Below the pieces are notes generated by a model, which worked only from the letters and a program-made list of their open reading frames with translations, searched no databases and had not been told where the DNA came from. A DNA stretch of 64,000 nt from the NCBI GenBank assembly GCA_963971225.1, contig OZ020268.1:59457900-59521899 (forward strand), given 5' to 3'. Source of the stretch: Melieria omissa (Eukaryota; Arthropoda; Insecta; Diptera; Ulidiidae). This document shows, piece by piece, positions 32,511 to 43,229 of the stretch (its first letter is position 1; every line of letters starts with the position of its first letter). The position numbers were made by a program, and so were the translations under genes.

Positions 32511-32732
32511 CTATCCGTCCGTCCGAACACGACACTTTTCGGCAGAGCATCTTATGACTCATGCCTGGACGTAGCTGAACGCTAACATATCCGCCTTCAT
32601 CGTGAAGTAATACCTCGCGGTGGTGCCACGATGGAGGTACACGGACTGTGAATACAGGGGTTTTAGCGTGTTCAAGTCTCGCACTCGTTTGGCTTTCGAT
32701 GCTTTCCCCTACTGAAAAAAAAAACACACACA

Positions 32733-33290
32733 CTACCACAAAAGGCACCTGGACGCGAATGCTCATACCAGTGCTAGAACTGAAACGGTCACATCGTGAA
32801 CTGAACTTTTTCTTGACACAGTTCCTCTCCGGTCACGGATGTTTTCGAGCCTTTGTTCAAGTACAAACATGTAGACAGCCCTGACTGCAACCTCTGCAGC
32901 GGTGTCCCGGAAACTGCATACCATGTTTTCTTCCAATGCGATAAATATAGCCGCGAGAGAGCGGACTTGGCAGAGGCTATTGGCAGCGCTGTGACGCCCA
33001 GTTCGCTGATGTTGTACATGCTGAAATCAGCTGAGAGCTGGGAGCGAGCATGTAGGTGCATCGCTAGGATAATCCTTATACAGAGGCAAGACTTACGGGA
33101 CAGCTCGGGGACAAATGCGAGTAACTGACTATCCGTCCGTCCGAACGAACGACAACTTTCATACTCAATTTTTGCGCCTTCATCGTGAAGTAATACCTTG
33201 CGGTGGTGCCACGATTAAGGAACACGGACTGAGATTACCGGGGTTTTGGCTCTTAATGCTTTCCCCTACTGAAAAAAAACACAAAAAAAC
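32733..33290 (+). mobile_element. second 3' end of the same R1-clade LINE family, nested in the CA tail
   Basis: After AAAACACACACA it starts with CTACCA, the first bases of the larger copy, then jumps to the extreme C-terminal coding part (about 32745-33128: RMLIPVL, FFLTQFLSGHGCFRAF, CNLCSGVPETAYHVFFQC) with one frameshift near 32850. The 3' UTR matches the first copy (CCTTCATCGTGAAGTAATAC, CTTTCCCCTACTG) and again ends in A8 and (CA)n. A heavily deleted relative inserted into, or duplicated at, the tail of the first. Confidence 0.75.
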
Positions 33291-33309
33291 ACACACACAC
33301 ACAGAAACA

Positions 33310-34690
33310 CATTCGCAGCGCGAAGCAATGCTCGCACTGCACTTAACGCGCCGCTTTGGCGCAACGATTGCAGCTGGAGTCCAGGCAGCGCTAAAGCCGC
33401 CAACTATGCCATGACAGTAACAACCGCGCGCAAATATTGAAATTAACCAACAACAACAATAAAAGCAACAGCAACAGCAACAGCGACAGCAGCTGCTAAG
33501 TGCAGGCGCATACATCATTGCTGTCAGCCAACCCGCCAGGCCAACCGAACCCCAACAATCGATGAATCCTGCTCGTGACCCCTCGGTCGCCTCGCGAAGC
33601 ATTAAAGGAATCTACGTGCCTGTGCCAGCGGCGCAAGGAGGCCGTGTATGCGCCGCTGACATGCAAATAAATCCTTACAAATGTGCGCCGCACAGCCAAT
33701 GTTGCAATGTTGCAGCAGCAATTTCATTCATTCATGTCGCAATTTTTTGCCGCTTCGTTTTTTGTTTCTTGTTGTTGCTTATTTGACGCTCTTTTAAGCT
33801 GCAGCAATTTGCATAATGCAACAGCGTCACCAGCAACAACGCCGCCGACAACAAGCAATAACCGAACAATGAGGTTAAGGTAACTGCTGTTGTTGTTGGT
33901 AAGGCACAACGGACGGTTGAGATGGGAGGACTCGGTAGCAAATGGGCGCAGCAAGTGGCTGTGGCATTCAAGAAATGGCGGCGTGCGGGTGATTAAAGTG
34001 CACAGCAGCGATGGGCGGTGAGCGGTTGAGGCCGAGACGAGTAAATTGACGCAAATTGCGTGCAAATAAATTCGAGCTTTGGTCGCACCATCTGAGCGAA
34101 GGGAGCATAGTTGCATGTGCAACGCAATTCAATTATTTGCCAAGGACTCGAAACGCTGCAGTGAAGGCGTTCAACGGGTCACGGCACTGGCCAATGTTTA
34201 AGCCAACAAATACTTGTTTACGGTCATTTTTGGTGTCACATTCGTCATGGCACAAATTGCTCGCCTGTCTACTTAAACTGCCAATAAATAAGTCAAAGTG
34301 CCTCGTTCCCTTTTGCAACCCTTTACACAAATTTAAAACGTCCAAGCAGTCTGCCACACACACATAAAATCAATTATACTCAAAATAAAAGCAAACGCAC
34401 AGCAACAACCACACTTGCATCACCATTAAAAACTATGATAGAAAAGACACAATCAAAAATTAAACAACAACAAACTAAATAAGCAGTCAACATAACAATA
34501 ATGCAACACCTATTCGACGGCCTACACGGGCGGTTGCAGCACTGTAACAGCAGCCATAACTGACAACCAAGACGCCTCGGTCGGGCTGCCGGTTTAGGTA
34601 CCTGCTAGTACTAGAAGCTTAATACCTGCTATTTGAATGCATATGCAAATCCTACTTATAAATAAAAGAGTTTGGAGTAAGTAAAGTTAG
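33310..34690. other. noncoding stretch
   Basis: CAA/GTT-rich, GC-mixed sequence with many chance frames open in several phases (33180-34367). No domain, splice pair or terminal repeat I can support. Confidence 0.4.
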
Positions 34691-34739
34691 TTTCGAACAT
34701 CACTTCAACTCCGCCACTGCAACTAAACCGAAGAAGAAG

Positions 34740-35600
34740 CACAAAGATGTGTTTGAAAAATTCGAAGCTGTTTGAAATGTTTAGGTACTATTTCGAAGAC
34801 AAAGGAGAAGTTCGTTCTGGCTGTCACTAAAGAAAGTGGTTACGTCGAAGAAAGTTGGCCTGCAGCCAACATATCTACGACTAACGACAAGATATCCAGG
34901 ACTTAGGTTAGGTTAGGTTGTTTTTAATCTTAGGCGAACAAGAGCACTTGTATCGCTTAGCAGGCAACACGTTGGCACGGTCGTCGCAATCCTGACTGGC
35001 CACTGTCTTTTCGGACGCCATGCTTTCAGACTGGGCGTCAATGTATGGGACTTCTGCCGCAGTTGCCAGAATCATAGGAGGAGGAATCTATCAGCCATCT
35101 TCTCTGCAACTGTCCGGCTCTATCTAGACGAAGATGGAGAACCCTAGGATCTCCTTTCTTCGACAACTTGAACGACCTCAGTTCAGCTAGAATCAAAGAC
35201 TTGCTTGAGTTCATCCACTCTTCGAAATGGCTTGTATAGGCTTCTCGACTTGCAGTACGACAGACCTTTCAACTTGTGGTATCATAACGGGCCCATTCCG
35301 TGGCCTACGTGTGTCGGCAAGTCCCAGGCCAAGACAGCCACTTTAACCTAACCTAACCTAGGTTGTCCAGAATAATAAGGAGTGGTTGAAAAAAACAATT
35401 TACTTCGATGCAGGAGATGCATGTAACATAAGCGATGATCAGCCATCGACATAAAAGGCGGCAAAAGGAAGGCCGAAAAAGTCAATTCAGGACTGTGCGT
35501 CAATTACTAAAAAAAGAAGCTTATGGAGGCAACGGCAACAATAACTACCACCCAGCTGTCAGAAGCTTTGATCATAAAATAAAATAAGGATCATGAGAAA
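34740..35600 (+). pseudogene. decayed element of unknown class, split by a LINE remnant
   Basis: The left part (34750-34905) and right part (35366-35560) seem to be one degenerate coding sequence: the right side reads NNKEWLKKTIYFDAGDACN and then KGRPKKSIQDC, a basic GRPKKS patch as in AT-hook-like tails of transposon proteins. Several stops interrupt it. Class uncertain. Confidence 0.3.
34905..35365 (+). mobile_element. LOA-type LINE 3' remnant bounded by GGTTAGG and CCTAACC repeats
   Basis: Plus-strand translation gives degenerate pieces of the LOA ORF2 C-terminus (VAILTGHCLFGRHAFRLGV, FCRSCQN, then shifted CNCPALSRRRWRTLGS-like text), ending in AACCTAACCTAACCTAGG. The left border is GGTTAGGTTAGG, the inverse of the tail. 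Frameshifted and short, it is more diverged from the intact copy than from the 4-6 kb one by eye. Confidence 0.6.
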
Positions 35601-35659
35601 ATGAAAGGCGTTATAATGGAAGCAGTTTTACCAGCAAGCCCGGGTCGTATTAAAAGTGC

Positions 35660-36590
35660 TACCATCAAATATAGTCATAAAAAAACGAAAGAAAAATTGA
35701 CTTTTTATGTAAATTTTTCGAGTTCTGGTTCTAATTTTGAAAGCGAAATTTATTAATTGTTATCTTCAAAATTTGGCTCTTTCAACTTACTTCTTAAATT
35801 TCTTATTACTTTGCATCTTTTTTAATGAATTTTCATTAATTTTGCAACTAAAACTTATAATTGTTGCTCGCATTATTCTTATTTACAGTAAGCCGAACTT
35901 TGACAAAGTATTACGTAGCACCCTGTACCTCGATTGAGATTATTTTTTGGAACACAATAGTCTGATGAATTTCTAATCAACAGCAAAAATTTCCAATTAT
36001 CTCTATTCGTTCAGAAGTTATTAATTTTGCAACCTGAAATGACAAATTGAGCCACTGTGCGCTGCAAGAAGGGACACCGAAGCCAAGCGGCACTGGTCAA
36101 AGCGCCAGCCGCCGTCACCAGTCACCGACAACGCCGCCACCAGCCACTGTCAGCCGGATTCAATGACCCCTTTTGATTAATATTTAATGTCTTGTTTTTC
36201 GATTTTTTTCGTTTTTGCTTTCGCCCGTTTTTGCCGCTTTGCCATTTGGCGCACTAAGCAGTTGGTCGTTTTGTTATTGTTGTTGTTGTAATGCATACAT
36301 AGCTTGCAACACCTGTTGTTGGCAACAGTTGGCCATGTTGTCCATTCCAGTTGCTGTGGTGTTTTGTGCAGATTGTGTTTTTGTTTTTGTTTATTTGGGC
36401 GGAAATTTTAAAACAAAAACAGAAACAAAGAATCAAATTTAAAAAGGAATGAGTTGGCAGTAAAAATATATGCGAATAAGATAATTATTGACCCATTGCT
36501 GCCTATGGGGTATTTGAATGTCTGTTTAACAGGTCTTACAACGTCGATCAGGTGGAAGAACTGATCACATGGATTTGTTTAGTCTTTCTT
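35660..36590. other. noncoding stretch
   Basis: AT-rich; CAC/GCC-rich block at 36060-36160; GTT run at 36270-36290. No gene supported. Confidence 0.4.
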
Positions 36591-36599
36591 TGTTAAACA

Positions 36600-37270
36600 A
36601 AGGATGGAGAATGAGGTAGTGAATGAAAGACTAAGAATGAAAGATGATGAAAGAAAATTGAAAGATGGAGAATGAAAGGTAGTGAATGAAAGACGGGGAA
36701 TGAAAGATGAAGAATGAAAAATTAGAAATGAGGGATGAAGAATGAAAAGTTAAAAATGGAGAACGAAACATGAAGCATGAAAGATGAGGAATGAAAGATT
36801 AAGAATGCAAGGTGAAGAATAAAGCTGAGGAATGAAAGATGAGAAATTAAAGATGGAAAATGAAACATGAAGAATGAAAACTGAAGAATGAAAGAAGAAG
36901 AATGAAAGATGAAGAATGAAATATAAGGAATGAAAGATAAAGGATGAAAAATTAGGAATGAAAAACGAAAGATGAGGAATGAAAGATGAGGAATGAAAGA
37001 TGAGAAATGAAAGATGGAAGATGGAAGAATGAAAGATGAGGAATGAAAAGTGAAAGGTTGAGAATGTAAGGTAGAGAATGAAAGACGGAGATAGAAAAAT
37101 GAAAAATTTAATATGAGAAATGAAAGACAAAGAATGCAAGATGTAGAATGAAAGATGAGAAATGAAAGAAAAAGGATGCAAGATGAAGAATGGAAGATGA
37201 AGATGAAGATGAAGATGAAGAATAAAAGATAAAGAATGATAAAGATAAAGAAAAATATGAGGAATGAAGA
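36600..37270. repeat. degenerate 14-bp purine-rich minisatellite
   Basis: About 660 bp of imperfect GAATGAAAGATGAA units, almost all purine on the plus strand. Because 14 is not a multiple of 3 and the units lack stops on the minus strand, two long overlapping minus frames (191 codons each, FIFHSSSF-like) arise; they are artefacts. Confidence 0.9.
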
Positions 37271-37279
37271 TGGATAAAT

Positions 37280-39070
37280 TTTCTGTCTCAATGTCAAATA
37301 CGGTTTCGATTATTAAACCTTTCAAATTTAAAGATAATACTTAATTAATACTTAATAAATATAAACAAATGTTTGATTCAAACAAGGAATATCAAAAATA
37401 AAGAATGTGTAGATAGTGAAAAAGTTTGGTTACGAAGCTCTTAATCATGAATACCACCAACAGTCTGTAAGTCATTGGCGTTGCTTCTCAAAATTGTTGT
37501 CATTTTTTGTCGAATTGCAACATTTCGTAAACGAACGCGCAATTAATACAACTGACATGTTGCAAGCTGCATGTTGCAACACACATTACGATAGCAGCAG
37601 AATTTGCAGTCGTTGTGGCTATCACTATGTTGTTGCTACACTCTTCTGCCCAACGAGTGACGGAATGCGAGAAATGAATGGCAAGAGCATTAAATGTAAA
37701 TAAACAAATTTATTTATTACACACACACACACAAAATGTCTGCGTGTGTGTGAGTATTTGCTGCATCGGGCTTTGCCGACGACGGCATCCATAACTTTGC
37801 TCGTTTTTATTCGTTTATTTTCAATCAATGCCTTGACACGCTGCCAACAGCAGCAACGTTCTTAACAGTGCTTTACATGAATGTTGTGCTTGCAACATGG
37901 CCGCGGCCCAAACTTCCGATCTACTCTTTGGCCGCTCTTCAGCGCTCTACTCCAACGACGCCTCGCTCTTTGTGGCACTGCCTCGGCAAACCAACAGCTG
38001 TTCGTGTCATCTGCTTGCGTTTTTTGACAGTTTGGCGCTCTGCCAACTGTCTCTCTCCGTTGCTCTCAATTGCTCTCTTACGCTCGTTGTTGCCATTCTC
38101 CTGGCTGCTGGCTTATTTTGACATTTCCCTTTACTTGGCAGTTTTTTATTTTTGTTGCATTTACTGCGTTACACTGTGTGTCCCATAATAAATGATTACA
38201 ATTCCACACTCGCGTATCTATGCGAGGCGTTGTGTGAGTGCAGCCAAGTCTATTCAGATTCGCAATCGCGCAACTGCGCCCCCACCATAATCCATAACCA
38301 TGTCATATTTAATTGAATTCCACGCTTTATTGTGTCCTCCGCACGAAAGACCGAGCACGCGGCATGGGTGAATACCCTGTACGTCAACTTGCGATTCTCG
38401 CTTATGGCAGCACGAGATACATATTTATTTACATACATATATTGTAGTATGCACCGAGCACAATGAAGTTTTGCTTGAAGAGAACTTTTCATTAGTAAAA
38501 TGTGCTAGAATATAGAAAATGTAATAATTTACTTTCAGAATAAATTAATATTTCGTGATGATGGAGAAATTCGATCTAAGTGACAGGGCCAACAACGAAT
38601 CAAACACTAAGTTAGGTTAAACTGGTTGGCCGAACAGGTCACTTTTAAACACTGTTGGGTCCTTAGCGAAACCAGATGAAGTTAATGATCATTCCATCAC
38701 TAAGTAAAGAACACTTTTTTAGGCGGACAATAACCAATCTTCGATCAAGCCCACTATTCTGAATCCCCTGTGCGTTGGCTCGTATTAAAAAAAGTCTAAT
38801 TTGTTCAAAGTCACATCACTGAAAGCTGTGGATGTGTCCAAAACCAGATCCAGTTGTTTATTAAATACTTTAGTAACATCACACGATTTTGTAGACAAAT
38901 TCAATTTAATTGACTACTTTGCATAACACCGTGCTACAGTATTTTCACACCGGAAAAAATCCATATGGGCGTGAAACTAGAGACCAAACATAGTAATACT
39001 GCGTACTCTGTTTTTAATTTCTACAACCGTTGTCCTTTGAAGGGGATAAAAAATAAAAACAAATACAAAA
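37280..39070. other. noncoding stretch
   Basis: No firmly supported gene. The 74-codon frame at 37897-38121 begins GCAACATGGCCGCGG but is Leu/Ala-rich and lacks recognisable features. At 38610-38720 an AGTTAGGTTAAACTGG segment resembles the head of a dispersed noncoding repeat. Confidence 0.35.
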
Positions 39071-39345
39071 AATACTTAATTAACCGCAGCCAAAGTAATA
39101 ACCCAAATAAATAACAAAACTCGACAAAAATTGGGTTCATCGCGTGCTCCTAAAAATAAAAATACTTTTTAGACTAATTTTCGGCTGCTGAACACGAAAC
39201 TGAAAATCAAAAAATTTTCTTAAGAAGCGTTTTCGAAAAATCTTCGAAAAACACGTTTTTCCCCTCTTATTTCAGTTATGAGCACATATCTCGTAAACCA
39301 ACCATCCGACTAACACTTGTGGCCCGTAGTTCAGAAGGTAATTAA

Positions 39346-39589
39346 CACATTAAAAGCGGGCCGGGTAAAATTACCCGTTGTGAAAACTGCTGCTTATAAG
39401 CGGGGCGGGTATTTTTACCGGATTGGTTTTCATATAAAACTGAAAGTATTATTTCATATAATTATTTATATATATATATATACTTTTGCAAATATTATTT
39501 ATTTTGGATCGCGCAATTTTTGCTTGTTTTGCAAGTAATGCCCGCTACGCAGCATAGTTTCATATACTAGGCTACCCGCTTAAAATGTG
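39346..39589. mobile_element. piggyBac-like MITE, TTAA duplication
   Basis: TTAA flanks a short element whose left end is CACATTAAAAGCGGGC and right end, reverse-complemented, CACATTTTAAGCGGGTAG. Two internal GCGGG..GGGTA segments repeat the theme (GGGCCGGGTAAAATTACCCG and GCGGGGCGGGTATTTTTACC). TTAA target duplication and CAC ends suit a piggyBac-type MITE of about 245 bp. Confidence 0.65.
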
Positions 39590-39940
39590 TTAACTAGCCT
39601 TTCCAACGATTTATGTATGGTCCAAACCGATGAGATTTGGGGAACTTACTGACGATGAAGGTTGAAAAAAATTGAATTTTTTGACCTTTTTCAAAAATTA
39701 TACATTTTCTAATGGTTTTTTTTTATAGATAAAATAAATGAGCTCCTCCGGTTTTAAGATCTAAGATGAAAGATATATTATTTTAGCAAATATTAAGCCT
39801 AACATCAATAGAATTGAAGGAAAAATTACAAAGTTATAATGCACGGAGTGAAAACACAATTTTTTCATTTATTACACCGTGCGAAAAAATTTATTTTTTT
39901 TTTCGAGACCCATCCAAATGTTGATATAGACGTGAAACTA

Positions 39941-40504
39941 CACCTTTTCAAGTTCGATTTCAGAAAGCGTAAATTCAATTTCAGAAAGCGTAAATTCAAT
40001 TTCAGAAAGCGTAAATTCAATTTCAGAAAGCGTAAATTCAATTTCAGAAACACAAATTCAATTTCAGAAAGCGTAAATTCAATTTCAGAAACATAAATTC
40101 AATTTCAGAAAGCGTAAATTCAATTTCAGAGCAAATGTTGAATTTATTTTATATTTTAATTTACGCTTTCTGAAATTGAATTTACGCTTTCTGAAATTGA
40201 ATTTATGTTTCTGAAATTGAATTTAAGCTTTCCGAAATTGAATTTACGCTTTCTGAAATTGAATTTACGCTTTCCGAAATTGAATTTACGCTCTCTGAAA
40301 TTGAATTTATGTTTCTGAAATTGAATTTACGCTTTCTGAAATTGAATTTACGCTTTCTGAAATTGAATTTACGCTTTCTGAAATTGAATTTATGTTTCTG
40401 AAATTGAATTTACGCTTTCTGAAATTGAATTTACGCTTTCTGAAATTGAATTTACGCTTTCTGAAATTGAATTTACGCTTTCTGAAATCGAACTTGAAAA
40501 GGTG
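39941..40504. repeat. foldback block of 20/21-bp repeats, copy 1
   Basis: Starts CACCTTTTCAAGTTCGATTT and ends with its exact inverse. Left arm (39941-40130): about nine units of AAATTCAATTTCAGAAAGCG or the CATA variant. A unique centre (AGCAAATGTTGAATTTATTT) follows, then the right arm (40160-40504) of about 16 inverted units. This is the construction of Drosophila FB/foldback elements: long terminal inverted repeats built from short tandem units. Open frames here (FRKRKFN repeats) are artefacts. Confidence 0.85.
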
Positions 40505-40984
40505 TAGAGGTCATTTATAATATCCGGGCATAGTCAGCTTTTCATTTTCTGACCCAAAAACCTTCTTAAAGGACTTTAAAATTTTAAGTATATAGACATT
40601 TAAAATATTTTCTTAAATATTTGCGATTGTGCAATGATGAAGATATGGGTATCAAATGAAAGAGGAAAATTGGCTCCTTTTTACTAAATTTTCTATTTTG
40701 AACTTGTGTGTTAGTCGGATGGTTGGTTTATGTGTTAGTCGGATGGTTGATTTACGAAATATGTGCTCATAATTGAAATAAGAGGGGAAAACGTGTTTTT
40801 CGAAGTTTTTTCGAAAACGCTTCTTAAGATTTTTTTTTTTATTTTCAGTTTCGTGTTCAGCAGGAGAAGATTAGTCTAAAAAATACTTTTGTTTTTAGGA
40901 GCACGCGATGAACCCAATTTTTGTCGAGTAGTGTTATTTATTTGGATTATTACTTTGGCTGCGGTTAATTAAAGTTCGCTCGCT

Positions 40985-42480
40985 GTGAGGCAATTAAAAT
41001 TCCATTCCACTAAGGTCAGGGTCACGACTTGCTACCACCTCAACTAATGGCAATTCAAATGAAATTAAATTTTCCTGCTGGTTTGCTTCACTGCCGCTCT
41101 GGCCATAACAGATTTGTTTAATCGATTCAGAGCAATTTGGCCATATTTTGGCGGCAGTGTGCCACAAACTGTAGACGGCGGTACAAATGGGTAGTCACAC
41201 CAATTGACAACGATTTGTGGGCTCAGCATATGACAGTCGTTTTTAAGGTACAAAAAAAATTTAATGTGAAATGAAGATGTAGTTAAAAATAGTGTAAAAC
41301 TCCAATATTCCATAGATTGCTTTAGGGAGAGAAAGTGTTTATTTATAAATGCAATTATCTTGAGTTACAGTTAGCCCATTGCAAAGTATTCCATGTCAAA
41401 TCAAAAGTAATTTAATCTTCTCTCAACCAACTATACAACAACATTCAATTATATAGTCAGTAGTGGCACGTTTTAGAGATTTCTCCACAATTTTCATAAA
41501 ATAATTCATTTACTCCCTCTTGACATTAGTTTGAGCAACATTTTCCATTGTCAAAAACTCCAATTGTAGCGCACATCGCAGATTCCACCGCCATCGCCGC
41601 ATTGGGCCAGTTTCGTCTCTTTCACAGATAGCTACATAAATGCTTCAAATATTTTCGCCTCCATGGCATAAATAAAAGAAGCCGGAATTTATATTCGCTT
41701 GTACATGTGTGCGTGTGTGTGTGTAGTAAGTAAAGCAAAAAAATTAGAATTCACGTAGCAAAGCGAGTAAATTTAATTTGCATAAAAATAGAAATAAACG
41801 AGTTCTGGCGTCTGTCGCTATTATGCGTGTGCAGCTGCCTGGTGAATAAAAAACAACAACGGCCGCAGCGTTTAGCTGCCGTTGCTTTTGGCGGAAGCTT
41901 CGAACATATGGAAAGTGTAATTGTTGTGCTGTGCGACGACACAAATGCTGAAAACCGCTTGATTGCGCAGCGCAGCGGGGTCCGAGCGTAGCGTGTGGTA
42001 CGGTTTTGGCATTATATATGCTGTTATTTGAACCATAAACATGAATATTTAGATATAAATTAATATTATAAAGCTTAATCGGTTCAGGAACTCGACATTA
42101 GTAGCGGCCTTCGCAGCCAACTGTTGAGAAACGCCAACGATTATGGCGTCAGCCGTGCAGATCACTTCGACAATTTAAAGAGCTGCCTCTGCTTGATTGT
42201 TTGGTTAAGCTTTTAATTAGTGTTATCAGCTTTGATTGCTTTAAGCGCAAACGGCGTTATCGCCTAAAAGCACGCAAGTGTTGAGGCCAAACTCGCGCCG
42301 CATAATCTTTCACATTCTCGTCCGTCTTGGCTGCTCGTCTGCACTCGACACAGCTAAAATTTATAGCCTGAAATCATGCTCATTTCACCCATCGATTTGC
42401 TACACTCTCATTAGCGCCAACTTTGAAATGGAAACACGCACACGCACACACACACACGCCCACTACGGCCGACAGCCACC
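40985..42480. other. noncoding stretch
   Basis: Mixed sequence with a GT run near 41715 and CA run near 42440. Short frames only; nothing supported. Confidence 0.4.
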
Positions 42481-42489
42481 CTGTCGGAC

Positions 42490-43215
42490 CTGAGACAACC
42501 AGTTCCCAAAATTCATTGGTCTTTCAACTGGTTTTTTGTAGTCAATTGGGCAACTAGTTGTCAAAGTGACTGTCAGCGGATGCAGAAGTGGGTGAGTTCG
42601 CGTCTAATCGTTCACGTTCTGCGTGAGCGTTCATAGGCGAGAAGAAACGAAAGACGGAACAGAGGTGAAATAATCAACATTATTCTGTTACGGCTGATCT
42701 TGCGATGCTTTTGTTACAACAACAACGTAGAAATGTTTCTTTCTTTCTTTTCTATGACTCGAAGTTCGCTCGATTTGCACGTTTTGTCTTGAATGATTTC
42801 AGTTAGAATTTTGCGTGGTTGCGTGAAGCAACGAATTGCAGCAGCAGTCGAATGGTATGTATTAATAAATTTATGTAATTATGTTTATGTAATTATTTAT
42901 TAATTTATTTATTTTTTTATTAATTGCAGGCGAAGTCAAGATGTTGAACTGCGTCAGACCCCTAACAGTTTCGAAGTGTGTCAACGAGTCGAGGTTCATC
43001 TTTGAATGCACCAACAATTTTTTGATTCCCCATGATTTTTTGTTATTATTTTTAAATATTTATAAAATAAAATAATTATTTTAAAAATTTATTGCTTTAT
43101 TTTCCACATAAAATTCAACTGGTTAGAGAACTAGCCCCGAATAAACTAGTTCGCAAACTAATCGCTTTCAACTGGTTTGACAACTGGTTACTTCGGACTA
43201 ACCTTGGACTAGTTG
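42490..43215 (+). other. AACTGGTT-rich segment with a candidate spliced small gene
   Basis: AACCAGTT, AACTGGTT or CTAGTT motifs cluster at both borders (42498-42570 and 43105-43220), suggesting the subterminal region of an undefined DNA element. Between them a 75-bp intron is plausible (42855-42929: TG|GTATGT ... TTGCAG|G). Joining 42793-42854 to 42930-43005 gives a 45-codon frame from ATG to TGA, including GCVKQRIAAAVEW and RSQDVELRQTPNSFEVC, followed by an AATAAAATAA-type poly(A) signal near 43066. Just upstream another phase reads MLLLQQQRRNVSFFLFYDSK, so it may be a decayed transposon gene. Not recognised. Confidence 0.35.
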
Positions 43216-43229
43216 CAAATGGATGCAGA

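Larger units (their letters stand above)
28583..32732 (+). mobile_element. R1-clade (Waldo-like) LINE inserted in (CA)n, decayed
   Basis: It starts CTACCAGAGAGAG directly after a CA tract and ends CTTTCCCCTACTG followed by A8-10 and (CA)n at 32714-32732. It has a 440-bp 5' UTR, ORF1 with CCHC knuckles and ORF2 without RNase H, the R1-clade organisation. Waldo elements of that clade target CA-type repeats, which fits this context. The endonuclease is largely deleted and both ORFs carry frameshifts, so the copy is dead. Confidence 0.8.
39076..40978. mobile_element. large palindromic element with about 235-bp inverted arms
   Basis: Left arm 39076-39310 (AATTAACCGCAGCCAAAGTA ... AACCAACCATCCGACTAAC) matches the reverse complement of 40710-40978 over nearly its whole length, including GGGTTCATCGCGTGCTCC and TTATGAGCACATATCTCG. 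The right arm has a small duplication of GTGTTAGTCGGATGGTTG. The interior holds a piggyBac-like MITE and a repeat-built foldback block. No transposase seen and no TSD resolved. Confidence 0.65.

Noticed and set aside
36600..37270. CRISPR-like array
   Set aside because: Units are contiguous and degenerate with no spacers; eukaryotic minisatellite.
36722..37325. Two long overlapping minus-strand ORFs of 191 codons
   Set aside because: They are translations of a 14-bp purine-rich minisatellite, open in more than one frame; no real protein.
39839..40096. ORF with FRKRKFN repeats, resembling a repeat protein
   Set aside because: Translation of the 20/21-bp foldback units; the 20-bp variants break any constant frame.
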